A DNA stretch of 64,000 nt from Dromiciops gliroides. Its lineage: Eukaryota; Chordata; Mammalia; Microbiotheria; Microbiotheriidae. Positions 1 to 13,548 of this stretch are shown here, in pieces. Location: the NCBI RefSeq assembly GCF_019393635.1, contig NC_057864.1, positions 477,542,617 through 477,606,616 of the forward strand. The letters run 5' to 3'. Position numbers and translations under genes: made by a program. The notes below the pieces were generated by a model. That model searched no databases. It was not told where the DNA came from and worked only from the letters and a program-made list of their open reading frames with translations. Numbering within the stretch: position 1 is the first letter of the stretch; every line of letters starts with the position of its first letter.

Positions 1-1228
1 TAACCCATACACATCAAAAACTGGAATACATAATAAAATGCTTTAAAGGCAGCCAAAGTGTTGAGGTTGGGGAAGGAAAAGGGCATTCCTGGAGTAAGTG
101 GTATTAGAGTTGGGCTTTAAAATCATTGTAGGAATTTAAGAGGCAGTGCGTGGAGGTGGAGGGAACAAGGGGTACAAAGACCGTAAAGTTTCAGGCACGT
201 GGCACAGGTGGCCAGTTGTCCAGTTTGGATGTGTTATAGGTTGTAGACGGAGCATGCCCAGAAGGGACAAGGTAGGCGTTCCATCTTAGAAAGGCCATCG
301 ATATGGGAGAGAGCATCCCATAGAGGGTGACAGGGATAATAAATGAGTTCGATTTACAAGATGCTTGGTTTAAGGCACTGGTGATGTTTGATTTGGAGAA
401 GACTGGGGGAGGACTTTAGAGCTATTGTGTGGACAAGGATTAGACTTGCTTTGCTTGGCCCCAGAGGCCTGATCCAGGAAGGTGAGGGGGTGGTGGTGGA
501 GGGGAATGGAAGTGGCAAAGCTACAGATTTCCGCTCCATAAGAACGGAGGGAGCTGTCCAGCAGAAGGACGGGCTCCTTGGGGAAGTGGTGGATCGTCCC
601 TGACTGGGGTCTCTCAGCAAAAGCAGGATAACCAGGTGTTAGGAATATCTGAGGGGATCATCAGTCAGGCCCAGCAAACTGGACTAGGTAGACTCAGGTC
701 CTTCCTAACTTGGAGGGTCTGTGGTTCTGATTTTGTGAGTAATAAGAGATTAGGGGCAGCTAGGTGGCACAGTGGATAGAGCACCAGCCCTGGATTCGGG
801 AGGACCTGAGTTCAAATTCGGCCTCAGACACTTGACACTTACTAGCTGTGTGACCCTGGGCAAGTCACTTAACCTTCATTGCCTCACCAAAAAAAAAAAA
901 ATAATAATAATAATAATAATAATAATAGATTAGGTGATGTCAGGGATGGGGACCTTGAATCAAGCAAACAACTTTGAACTTTATTCTCTGAGACAATGGG
1001 GAGGCAGTGGAGGGTCTTGAAAAGATGTTAGATCTGGGCATAGAGAATTGAATTCAACCATCTGATTGTGGGATGATTTGAAGGGGAAGGGGAGAGAATA
1101 AAGGTGGAGAGCCCTGTTGGGAACCTGCTGCAGGAGTGTGGGCACATTGTAAGGGGATGGAGCGGGGTGGCAAAGAAGCACTCAAGGAAGCAGAAGTGAA
1201 AGCTATGGCTCCTGTCCTGTATCAGCAG
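1..1228 (+). other. SRRM3: SRRM3 intron (3' part; upstream exon outside window)
   Basis: Non-coding sequence before the first visible SRRM3 exon. It ends in the acceptor TATCAGCAG. A WSINE1-type SINE sits at 753-928. No coding exon, promoter or RNA gene is recognisable in the rest; the reading frames here have no protein-like composition. Confidence 0.7.
753..928 (+). mobile_element. WSINE1-type SINE with (TAA)n tail
   Basis: Full-length tRNA-derived SINE starting GGGGCAGCTAGGTGGC and carrying the B-box-like GAGTTCAAATTC. It ends in a poly(A) and (TAA)n tail. AGATTAG flanks it on both sides as a probable target-site duplication. Confidence 0.93.
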
Positions 1229-1291
1229 CTGCGGGAGCTCCTCACCCCTTCGGAAGAAGAAGAAAAATGGAAAGAAGCATAGACGTGACAG
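1229..1291 (+). CDS. SRRM3: SRRM3 coding exon (63 nt)
   Basis: Acceptor CAG at 1226-1228 and donor GTACCT at 1292. It reads CGSSSPLRKKKKNGKKHRRD and ends with AG, the first two bases of an Arg codon completed by the next exon. It closely matches the equivalent block of human SRRM3 as recalled. Its length is a multiple of three. Confidence 0.93.
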
Positions 1292-4200
1292 GTACCTAAA
1301 AAAATCTCATCACCTCCCCAACCTCGGAGCCCTGAGCCGTCCTTCCTATGCCTGCCCTGCCCTCCCCCACCTCAGCAGGTGGCAGGGCCCAGGCAGGGGA
1401 GGAGAGGGATTGCCCCCAGCCCAGCATGGAGGGGAGGGAGGGCAGCTTCAGTTCCTCAAATGTCTGCTAAATGGGAACACATTTTATCACATCTAACAGG
1501 TCTGACTCCGGATCCCGGAGGAAGAGAAGACACAGGTGAGCAGGAGCCTGCAAAGGCTGCGGCAGGGCTGGCTGGAGAATCCGGTCCAACTCCACCAAGG
1601 TTGTTGGAGCTGCGACAAGTGGGGGCTGGACTTGGAAACTGAGGAACAAAGTTGAGATGGAGAGCCAGACCCAGCTCAAGCCTGCTTCCAACACTGTTTA
1701 CCCTAAGAACAGAGCTCTACAAGGACTAGAGAGAGTGCCGAGCCCTTTCATTAAAGGAGCAGTGGGTGTCTAGTGGGTAGTGCTGGAGGCTCCTAACCAA
1801 AGTACCTCATCCTGAGAGCTTTGGGGCTGGGAGATGGGAGCTCCTGGTCCTCCCCATAAGGAGGACCTATGCTCTACCTACATAGTGGGGAACAAAGCAG
1901 CCTAGATGCTCCAAGATGCCCCAAAGGTCCACACCCCACTTCACTTCACCTTTCAGTCCCTTCTACTGGGATAAGACCATCCCTGTGACCTTGGGCAACT
2001 CATTGACCTCCTGACTTCAATTTCCCTATCTGTAACATAGAGTGTGAACTCCTTGAGGGCTGTTTTTGCCTTTCTTTTTATCCCCAGCTCTCAGGATAGT
2101 GCCTAGACCACAGTAAATACCCAATAAATGCTTGTTGACTTGACTAGATGACCTCTAAGGTCCTTTCCAGATCTAAATCTATGAACCTAAGTCACTTAAT
2201 CTTTCCGGGCCTCAGTTTCCTCATCTGTAAAATGAAGGTGTTGTGTTATATGGCCTCAGAGGTTTTTGCAGTCCTAAACCCATGAGCCTATGATTCTCTT
2301 CCCCAGGCTCCCATGCTGGAACCTTAGAGACATGGCTGAGCCAGAAATTGGGCTGGTGTTCTGCTGCCCTCCAGTGGTGGAAATCTCTGGGAGTGGGGAT
2401 CTATTTAGAAACTCACCATTAAGAACCCATTTCTACTCCATTCTACCAAAGACAGACTGGGGGGGCAGTCCCAAGCCAGGCTGTTCTAGCATTAGGCAAT
2501 CAGAAGACACGGTTTCTTCCCTCTGGGAGGTTGCCAGACTTGCTCATAGCCCTTGGGTGTGATGTTTAAAACCCCCTCCAATACTATTAATAACTAACAG
2601 GCATTTATTAGGTCCCTGTGCTGGGTACTGGTCATACAAAGGCAAAACGACAACAGACCCCTGTCTTCGAGGAGTTTCCATTCTATTGGGAGAACGAACA
2701 CGTACATGCAAAAAATGCATTCAAAATAAATACAAAAGAGAAACAAGGAAGTTTAGAGAGGGACAGCATAAGGAAGAAGAATGAAAGAAACCAGTATTTA
2801 TTAAGCACCTACTAATGCCAGGCACTATGGGAAGAACTTTACACATGTTTTCTCATTTGATCTTCATGATAACCCTAGAAGACAGGTGTTATTATTATAT
2901 CAACTTTACAGATGAAGAAACTTGCCCCAGGACACACAACTAGTAAGTGCCTGAAGCTGGATTTGAACTCAGGTCTTCCTGACTCCAGGCCCAGTGTGCT
3001 CGCTCTATCCCCCGTGTAACCCAGCAGCTAGGGTGGACTAAATTCAAAATCCTAAAGTCGTAGAATATGGAATTAGAAGGCCTGGGTTTGAATTCTGGTA
3101 ATCTTCGTGACCTTGTCACATGACCTCTTTGGGCCCCAGTCTCTTGTAAATAAGGGGTTAGATTAGCTCTCTCTGAGACCCCTTCCATCTCTTAAGTCCC
3201 AGCATCCCTTGCTCACTAACATTCTACAATGCTGTGATCTGGTAAAAACTGGAAATTATTTGGGCTAAGGGCAAAACTGAGTAAGCCAGCTGGCAGGCAT
3301 TGGATGGGTTGGGTTCCACCAGCATGATTGGAGGGAATATCTGAACTCAACTGAGTAGCTGAGCACAGACCTAAAAGTGAAGCTAAAAATTCAAAGGCAA
3401 GAGAATGGGGGGAAGGGAGAGGAGGGGAGCGTGGGCGTGAGACAAGAGCCTTCTGTTTCAGAAGGATCCCAATCCATCTCACTCCAGCTTTGACTGGATC
3501 TGCCTGCACAGTCTATGTTCTGGGCAGGGGCCCCTTAAAGGCCAAGCTAAGGTTGCTCACTCCGCCCTGCAGGTGAATAAGATGTCTTCCTTCATTTCTC
3601 TCACATAAATTAAGTCAGCTCCAAACTAACTATACATAAGAGCTGAGCTGCCCAGAGGGAAAGAATGGAATAAACTGGGATTAGAAGCCTGGGAAAGCTT
3701 CTCAGAGGAGTTAAGCTCTCAGCCGGGTCTAGGGGGTCTGTGGTTCTTTACAAAAGCGTTGAGGTGGAGGTGAACAGACCCTGTGTTTGGTGTAATAAGC
3801 AGAGCTGTGGGACAAGCTAGGGTATCCCAGCATGGGGTTCAGCTCTCGGGGAAAGGTGAGCTTTCTGGGAGGTTCTCAGTCAGGTAGGTGAGGAGCCAAT
3901 GACCCAAGTCTTTTCTACTCACCTCTTAACTTCCTGGGCACTGAGCTTCCTGTTGTTTGTAGGTCCCGGAGCCCCAAAAGCAAAAGAAAAGAGAAAAACA
4001 AAGAGAGAAAGAGGTAAGAGACCCATATTTCTGCCTTCTTTCAGGGTGGGGTGCCAGGAGCCAGACAAGCCTGGTTTGAGGCCTGTGGTCAAACCACAGG
4101 GAAAATTTTGGTTTAGACTGAGTTATGCCATGACTGGGGGAATAGGTTTTGGGGGCAAATATTCTCTCCTACCACCCCTGCCCAAAGGGGCTGGGACCCT

Positions 4201-7200
4201 TTCCTTTTTGTGAAAGGGTTGGGTTGGGGCTGACTGAAGCCCAGAGAGAGGTGCTGGAGGATGTCAGTGGGCAGGGCCAATCTTAACCAGAGGAGCGGTA
4301 GGCAGACACTGATGTGGTATGACCGAAGGCCTGGTGAAGACCCCCTGGGCCCCAGATATTTACACCATCTGCTCTGCTCTGCTGTTGCTTATTATCCTTT
4401 TGATGGGGGCTGGATTCCCCCCAAACACATGCACCTTCCTGGGTGAGGCCTCAGGCTGATACTCTAACAGCTACTCCTGGGATGGGGAGCATAAGGGTTA
4501 TCTCTCATTCATACTAGAGTGGAAAGGGCTGATGTCAAAGCCTTCTCCCAGAGCAGGGTTTGATGGTGGCGAGGCGAGAACAGGAAAGGCACAGGAACTT
4601 CTTTCATTCTGAGGGCAACAGAGCCCAGCCGGCCTATGCATCCAGCCTCCCCTCTGTCTGTCTCTTCCCCTCACCTTCTCCTTTTCCAGGCCTCATAGTG
4701 AGTCTCCATCAAGAAGGTCTCATCGACACAGTAGCTGTAGTTCTCCTAGCGCCTCCATATCTTCCAACTACAGCAGCTCCAAATCACCCAGCAGGTAGGC
4801 TGGCCAGCCTATAGCAGACCACAGCCATGCCAAGAGCATGGCAGATGGCACGTGGCCAGGCCCGTGGGCTGAGGTCAGGGGTTTGGGGCTTGGAAAATGG
4901 GGGTGAGGATGTTTTCTTTCCTTCTGAGTCCTCTGTGGCCCTCTGTGGAGGGCCTCAGTGCCTAGAATTTGGTCGGGGGGAGAGTTGGGAGATGGAGCAA
5001 TGGAGGGTTACAGGCAGCTCCATGATGACCTGCCCATGATGGGATCTTGGGTCAGTCCATCAGCCCATTCATCGAACCTTCCATCAGGCCCCCAGGGCTA
5101 AGTTCCCAATTCTTTGGGGGTGACAGGAGAAGAAGACTGGGGCTCTGCCATCAGGGAGCCCATGGTCTCATGGGAAAGGCATGGAGAAAGGTAGGGAGTA
5201 ATGCTAGGGAGTGGAAGCTAAGTGCTTGCTTGACTGGCTGAGTATACAGAGTTCTGGAAGAAGTCAGAGCAAGCAGAGATTGTTGGGAGCTGGAGGAGTC
5301 TGGGCAGACATCCTGGAAGAGGTGATGCCTAAGGGATCCAGCCCTCAATCTCTCTCTAAGGCAGAGAGGGGTGGTGCATGCTCAGAGAGGCTTGGGGCTC
5401 CAATTGGTTGTCCAAGACTGCCTCAGTGGAGGGAGAATGAAGTAGGAGGGTCCCACCCTGGCTCCCTCCATCCCTCCCCTTGCTACAGACTGAGCCCCAA
5501 GCCCAGAGACGATGGCCCAAAGGTCAGTAGCCAGCGGTCCAGCAGGAGCAGAACATCCTCTCCGTCGGGCCGCAGCCGATCGGGGTCTCCACACCAGAAT
5601 GGCCAGCGGAGCAGGCGTCCCAGCCAGGCCCGAGGCAGCCCATTGGACACACCACTGGATGTATGTACCCCTGGCTCTTGCCACCATTCACCTTCCCCTG
5701 TCCACCCACCTCCCCAATCTTTGGCAAAGGTCACTTCGAATTTATAGAAGGTCAGGTGGGGTCAAGCTCAGACCCTCCCTCACACCAAGTCTGTAGATGA
5801 ATCCCGTTCCTTGTGTGTGTATGTGTGTGTGTGTTGGGAATTAGGGGAGACTGCAGTCCATTGCTCCTCCCTCTCCCTCTCCCCAACCATCCTGTACTCT
5901 GACAAGGACCGATCATACCAGACCCCCTACTCCCCACAGTTCAACTAATTAGGTGGAAAGAGAAAATGGAGATCTTCCTAGATCTATGATTGGGCTGAAG
6001 ATGCACACCAGGGTGGTAGTAGAATAAGCTCCCTCCATTTGTGCCGGCGCTTTATCCTTCCTCAAGAGATTTTCCCATCCATTATCCCATTTGATATCTC
6101 ACCACCACCCAATGAAGAAGGCATGGAAAAGATTATTCTTATTTCATGGATGAAGAAACTGAGGTACAGCTAGTAAATGGAGGAAGGGCACACTTAAAGC
6201 TCAGAGTTCCTAACAGCCATATGTCCTTGTAACTTGAAAGTCCCAGTGACCAAGCCAGAGCTCCCTATTCCCTCTGCTACAAGAGTAAGACCCCCCAGGA
6301 GTTCCCTCCCCTGACTGGGAGTGGGGAGACACCCAAGGACCCCATCTAGAATGTGTAACATGGGCTATATTACTGGGAAGCAGATCAGGATGCCTTGGGA
6401 TCAAGAGTCATAGGTCTAGAGCTGGACAGGATCTCAGAGGTCACCTAATCCAAGCCCCTCATTTTACAGATGAAAAACCCAAGGCTTGGGGAAGAGAAAT
6501 GGCTCAAGAGACTAGGTCTTCTGCCCAATCTGTTAGTGTGTCATTCCCCCACTCCCCACCTCCTTTGTTTCCTGGAATCTCTGAATAGGAAATGCACATC
6601 TCTCTTTGATGATCTTAGAGCATTTGCTCTAAGAGGACATGGTTTAATTCCAGCTCCTAGCATTAGCCTTGGATAGTAATGGCAAAGAGGGGGTTTTCTT
6701 TATCCTTTGTCCCCAAAAGCAACTAGAGTGGTTCAACATGGTATCTCTGAGTCCACAAATCCCCATGCCTGACATTCATGCCCCAGCTCCAAGACTGAGT
6801 CCCCCTCAGCTGCACTGAGCACCCCTCCACACCCATCCCCAGTACTGCTCCCTATCTGTGACATTGAACCCCCATAGCGACACTGATTCCAGGCACTATT
6901 TGCCCCCAAAACTGAGATCCTCATGTCTAGGAGTGAGTCCCCTAGAACATTTCAAACCCCATGAAACTTTTGAGGGCTCAGCACAATTCTCACTCATTCT
7001 TTAAAGGCTCTGATCTCTGGGCCAATTTTTTTTCCTCTACCACCAATACAGCACTTAATTCATGAATGTCCACACTAAGTGCTTGATCCCAACTGGCACC
7101 CTTTTGCTTTGAAAGACCAACTTCCTCATCCACCCTACTTTTTTGTCTTTGTACCACACCCATCATCCAAGGAATCTCTGCCTTGAAGAGTGATTAGGGT

Positions 7201-10200
7201 TTTTTGGTTTGGCCCCATGGGACAAAAGACCAGAAGTTAAAGAAAAACCAAGTTCTGTTCAATATCACTTCCCAACAATTAGAACTGTCTAGTAACAGAA
7301 TGGAGAGTCTAGTAGGTAATGAGCACCCCATCATTAGAGATACACATAAAGAGACCGGATGACCCCTTGTCGGGGACATTATTGATGAGTTTGAACTAGG
7401 CAACATCTGGTGTCCCTTCTAATTGAAAGATTCATTGACCAGCTGGTCACTCCATTACTCTCGCAAGGCATGACCCAAATCTATCCTATACCTATCCTTT
7501 GTAGGAGGGCATGGTTCACTGAGGCCCAGAGGGGGCACTGGACACTCAGAAATCATGTACTGAGAGGGGAGATTATAGGGACTAAACTAAACCCAAGTCT
7601 CCCTGACTCCACATTCATCACTCCTCCTACAAAGACGATGGAGACAAGGGCTGGGGACGATGTATTCATGTCCTTGTGGGGACTAGACTCACAGCATTTC
7701 AGAGCTGGAAGGGCACTAGAGATTGTCTAGTCCAACCCTGCTCATTGGAAACTGAGACCTGCGAAGTTTAAGTGATTCATCTTCAGTCACAAAATGAGTT
7801 GGTACCAACCCCAGGAGTATTAAAGTTTCCTAGCTTCTAGTCCAATTTTCTTTCTAATTTACCTCAGCCCTTTGAATACTTAGCTCAACTCTCCCTCATT
7901 CCTCTGGGACACAATGTCACTTCACCTTGCCTATCTAAAACCTTTGCCTATCCCCAAACATGAAGGTCAAGATACATCTTCCTGGGGCTAGAAAATTACA
8001 GGAAAGCCTTCTAGATTCTAGAATATCAGCTGCCTTGGATAGTCTTTCTCATCATACCCCTGCTTCAGAGCAGGAACTATGTGTAGTACAATTCATCCCC
8101 AGAGCCTTTGATACCCACCTCTCAGGTCTTAGAATAGCAGCAGCCATGTATGTGTTGCTTTTGATTTTTATTTCATTTTTTAGCTGTTTCCTTTCATTCT
8201 TTTTCCCTGTTTTTTCAAAACAAAATTTCCCATTTCCCTAGACACAAAAACTAAGGGCGACTATTTTGTGAATCCTAAGGGAATTCAAGAAAATATCTCT
8301 ATGTTCTATATGTTATCATCCCGTGGCCATTTTTAAAGGAAAAAAAAAAAGTTATTTCAAGAAAATGATTTACAATCCAACCTGGATTGAATATTCTTTA
8401 GTGCCTTCCAGGCCCTGACCTCTCTTTGGTCAAAATCTTCTGGTAGTCAGAAGCTCCTCCCTTGGTTCATAACTGAAAGGCAGTGGAGTTAGTCAGGGAG
8501 GAGATACTCCCTTCTCTAGGTCAGTGCAGGAAATATCTAAATGGATCATCTACTATTGGTTTTCCAAGCCACAGGATGTACTCAACATGACATAGTCCAG
8601 GCTAACCAAGAGAGGCACAGACTCACAAAAGTAATGGGGATAGAATGCATCAACCCAAAGAAGATATAACCCACATCCTTAGAGTGGACTAAACTCATAC
8701 ATCTAAAGAGGACAACACCTGCATGCCCAGTGGGACTGGACCCATATACCCAGAAAGGAAGGGACCAAACATGAGTTTCCCAATATATCAATATTCTCTG
8801 GGGCCTCAGGGCCTTCATTAACTAGCTTACACAGGGTAATGCCATGCCTTCTGTGAAGGCCCAAAAGGGGTGACATTAGGTTACTTAGAGTTCGTCAAGT
8901 TAAGGAGAAGCCTTAACTCACAATAGGGAGTATACACTCCTAAGCCATAGCAAAAGAAAGAAAGAAAGAGAAAAAGAAAATCCTATCTGACCCTGATCTT
9001 TTTTTTTCTTTGATTATGTCTAGCACCTAGGACAGCAACAACCATGTTGTCATGGTAGGATGAAAGACAATGAAAGGTCAGACTGTCAAAGAGAGACTCT
9101 TTATGCCACTTCCCAATTGCCGCCAACCTCTAAGGTTCTCTACCCATTCGTTTTGAGAACACTGAGACTAAGGGAAAAAAAGTCCCTCTCCCCCTCCCCA
9201 TGGCTTTAAATTTGTCATGTGTTCTCAGGGACTTATCATTTGTTCTATCCTATGAGCCCTAAAACCCTCCCTTAAGGTATTAATAGTAAGACAGGACAAC
9301 ATGAGCCCTGAAATCCAGGAAGAGATCAGGTATCAACCTCTCCTCAACAGTGTTTCCCTCCAAATAAAGGGCTCCACTTTGGCCTATTTTGAACCAATTT
9401 CAAGGGAACTCATCCAGGTTAAAGGTGGCAAGGGAAGGGAGTGGGAGAAAGCAGCCAACTATCACCTCTCTCCAAGAAAACAAACCAAATGAGCCTTACA
9501 TTCTTTACCATTAATATTCTAGAGGTCCTCAACCATCTCCCTACCCTCTCCATCCCAAGATAGTCATGCCCCTTGAGCCTCTTCTGAAACAGCTCCCTGA
9601 GGAGTACTCTTGCAAGCTTCTCTCTCTCCCTTTGTTTGGGGTGCTATTGGGTGGGATGGCTACCATCCTCCAACCTCCCCTTCTTCCCCTTGGGAAGGTA
9701 TTTTGGAAGTAGAATGAAAGCCAAGAAGAGACCTGGCCCACTCTTTTTTCAGGTTGGGGTGTCCCAGAGTTTAGCAAATGATGAGAAATGTTTTGGGTGG
9801 GGGTGGGGATGGCAAAGTGATGGGGAAGACTTTTGCTTACTCTATCTTTCAAAAGCCACACAACACTTTTTAATCCCATCTGTGTTTTTGTTTGTTTTTT
9901 AGCCTCCCATTTGAACCGTGGTAATATGGGGAATTACAGCAGGCAAGGGCTGGGCTGGGGGAGTTCACCTACCTTGTCCTGTGTTTTTTCCCCTTTCTTT
10001 TCATGATCTTATATTTTTCCCGTTTGTAATGTACAGAAATGCAAACTATTTCTCCATTTATTTTATTTTCTGGTATCTACTGTGTTGTTCTAGAATTTTG
10101 CGTTTGTGTGTGTCGCTGTGGACGCCTTTGGCCACGTCAATGCAGAGACATGTTTTTGAATTTCAAGTGGACACTGATCATTGTTTCAAACTGTTTCTTT

Positions 10201-13200
10201 TTACCCCCTCCTCTGTAACTGGAATTTAAAAGGGAAGATGACTGTAGAAAGAAATGATCCATACTGGGAATACCTTTGTCAAGTGAGCATCCCTTCCTCC
10301 AGGACCCTCCATTTGATCACAGGATTATAGATTTAGTTCTGGAAGAGACTTTAGATACCATTGAGTTCAACTTCCTCATTGTACAGACGAGGAAAACTGA
10401 CTCTCAGAGAAGATAAGTGACTTATCCTGAGTCACACAGAAAATAACTGGTGTTATTTTAATTTAGATCTATTTTGACATTCTATCCACCATACTGCCCA
10501 GCTGCATCTCACAGGGTAAGGTCTGGAGTTGCTTTGTGTTGTGGACTGACAGAGAGTCCATATGATAATGGAGCAGAAAGGGGTCTTAGAGGTCATTTGT
10601 TCCAACCTTCTCATTTTATGGATGAGCAAACTGAGATCCAGAGAGGGGGAGTCATCCACTCCATATCCCATATATGCCAGGAGACCCTAGGGGTCTCCTG
10701 ACTTGAGCTGATGCTCTTTTCACTACACCCTAGTTCAACTTCCAAAGAAGGATGATGGGAAGGGGATATGATATGATATAATCAAGAGCTATATGACTTA
10801 CAGAACCCCAAACACTTGGAACTCCAAAATTCAGGAGGGAGACCAGAGAAAGGCTGTCAGGCAGCCCATAGGCTGTCAAGAAGCCCAGATTTATCACAGG
10901 ACACCAAGGAGAATCCAAGGGATGAGGAATATTCTTGTGAAAATAGACAGTGTTAGGAAGAGCAAGCATGACTTCTGGTCTTCCCTAGAGCATTTCCTTA
11001 GCAGCCCCTCATAATAGGATCCCTTTGGGAGGTGGTCATCATTCACCCTAGAATTCAACAATCAAGGCCCCTGGCACCAATTAGAACTCCAAGCAGAAAT
11101 CTCATACCAGTGGAATCCCAGAAAGTTACAGAACACATAGAAATGTAGGAGGATACTTGTCACCTTGTTCCCCCACCCCCACTTGCCATGTCACTGGCCA
11201 GCTGAGCCATGAAGCAGGATGAGGCCAGCCCATCAATGATCATGACTCACCATAAGAGATAGGTCTTGGGCGACAGGCTGAGAATGCAAAGCTATTCTGT
11301 GTTTTTGGAAACACTAGGCTAAGGCACTGAGTGCTCACAATGCCTAGTTTTGCCTTTGCCACTTTATAAATCCTCATAAATAACTTGGGAGAAGACACGG
11401 GGAAAAACCACTATTACCTATGCTCCCCCCCAGCATTCTCCAATGTGACATCTCCAAATGCCTCAGTGTGGTAGCTGACCAGATTTTAGCCTTGGCCCCT
11501 GTGACTTTCTGTCCCATAATGTTAGGACACACCTACTGTAAGCCTACCAAGGTCAGAGAGAGAACTCTTTGTAAAACCCATGGACCCCAACTCTAGAGGC
11601 CCAAGAAAAGGAAATGCCCAAATTAAGTCGATTAGTCATTTCACTAGAGAATATGTCCACTTTTCAAAAGGATTTTGTTTTAAATAGTTTGTTTCCTTGG
11701 TGTGATTTTTTAATGGGATGTAATTTACAAAATATCCATGTCCAGTTCTATTTTTCAGAAACACATTGGGTGCCTAAAGGAAAATGCATCTGTTTCTAGG
11801 AAGGAGTTGCGCATTGGCCCCTCACCCTCCCTAGAGATCTTTGAACTTCCAGCAGAGTCATAAGCCCTCCCCCTTGATTCAACCTTTATTCATCCCAAAA
11901 GAAACAACATGGCAGAGTGGGTAGAGAGTTGACCTCAAAGTCATTGAAACCATGGGTTCGAGTCTCACCTCTGACACTTACTGGCTGTGTGACCCTGGAC
12001 AAGACATGTGGCCATTCACTATTCTAGTTAGAAAAGGTGTAGAGCTGCATCATTAGAGGGAGTTTCCTGACCTCAGTGTTCTCTACACCAATGAAAAAAC
12101 AGGTTTCGTCCCTATCGCTATGTCCCATCCCAAGATTCTTTTCTCTAGATTCCTTTTTTTTTGGGGGGGGGGGATGAGGTAATTGGGGTTAAATGACTCG
12201 CCCAGGGTCACACAGCTAGTAAGTTGTCAAGTGTCTGAGGCCGAATTTGAACTCAGGTCCTCCTGATTCCAGGGTTGGTCCAACTGCGTCACCTAGCTGC
12301 CCTGCATCCCAAGATTCTTACTGAAGCTGGTAACTAATACTTCCTCATGCACTTAAGAGTTCCTCTGCTGAGCCCTTCCATCGGTCTCTATTTGATGTCC
12401 TTCTGTGGCAGTGAGGTTGGCCCTCTACAGCTCCCTCCCCACCCTTGGTCAGTTTAGATTAGATGTCCAAATTCAGGAGAAGGATGATGCTCCAATTGGG
12501 ACTTGCCAGGAAGATATAAGCCACTCCCCACCCAACTCCAGTCACCCTTAAGAGAGTTAAGCAATAAATCCTCAAGCATTTACTGAGTTCCAACCACAAG
12601 CCAGATGCTGACCTAGGTGTGAAGAATAATAAGACAAAAGTGAAACTGTCCCTTCCCCCAAGGAGTTTACATTCTAATGGTAATTGGGGAGGAGGTTCTA
12701 GGGAGAGGAGATAAGAAAATCTTGAAAGTGCTTCCAGAGCCACTTTCTCCACCTGAAGAGAAAGTGAGAGTTTCCTTTTGATGCAAATAGCCCTCACTTG
12801 TATAGGACGCACTGAGTGACCAGTGGGGAACAGGTGTTGAAACCTCAGAAACCCAACCTTGTTGACTTCCCTTTTAAATGGACAGTTTTCCTTTCCACTT
12901 TCATCCTTCCACTCTGACTGGCTTCTTTTGGATTGCCCTCTCTTCTCTCTCTCTGTCTCTCTCTCTTTCTCTCTCTGGGTCTATCTCCTTCCCTTGCCCT
13001 CCCCATCTCCGTCTCTTCCTTCCCATCCCCCCGCTATGGGCCCCCTCCATGTTGTTCCATCTCCATCTGCTGCTTATTGCATGCTCTCTGGAAGGTCTCT
13101 GTTGGTAAGAGAGTTAAAGGCAACTCGGCTCAGACATTCGGAACAACAAAAACAAACAAGAGCAGAGAAAAGTCAAATGGCTGCTTGGGGTGTCCTGAAA

Positions 13201-13462
13201 TGCCGCCCTACAGGGGGGTGGGGTGCAACCCCTTCTCCCCTGCCCCAGCCAAAGCAACTGCTTTATTAGCCGGGGGTGGAAAGTGGCAAATACTAAAAAG
13301 AGTCATTGTCTTTTTCCCATTCTGCATCCAAATGGGAGATTTTCCTTTTCTTTGTTATTATTGCATTCCTGTCACTGACCAATTGGAAGGTAGGTATTTG
13401 TCTGGCTACGCACGTTCCCATCTCCAGATAAGCCTTGCAGCACTGAGCTTGGTTTTAATGTG

Positions 13463-13548
<86 letters not shown>

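Noticed and set aside
753-928. tRNA gene at SINE heads (A- and B-box-like sequence)
   Set aside because: Same sequence repeated about 20 times with A-rich tails and target-site duplications; no cloverleaf with a proper acceptor stem. These are SINEs.
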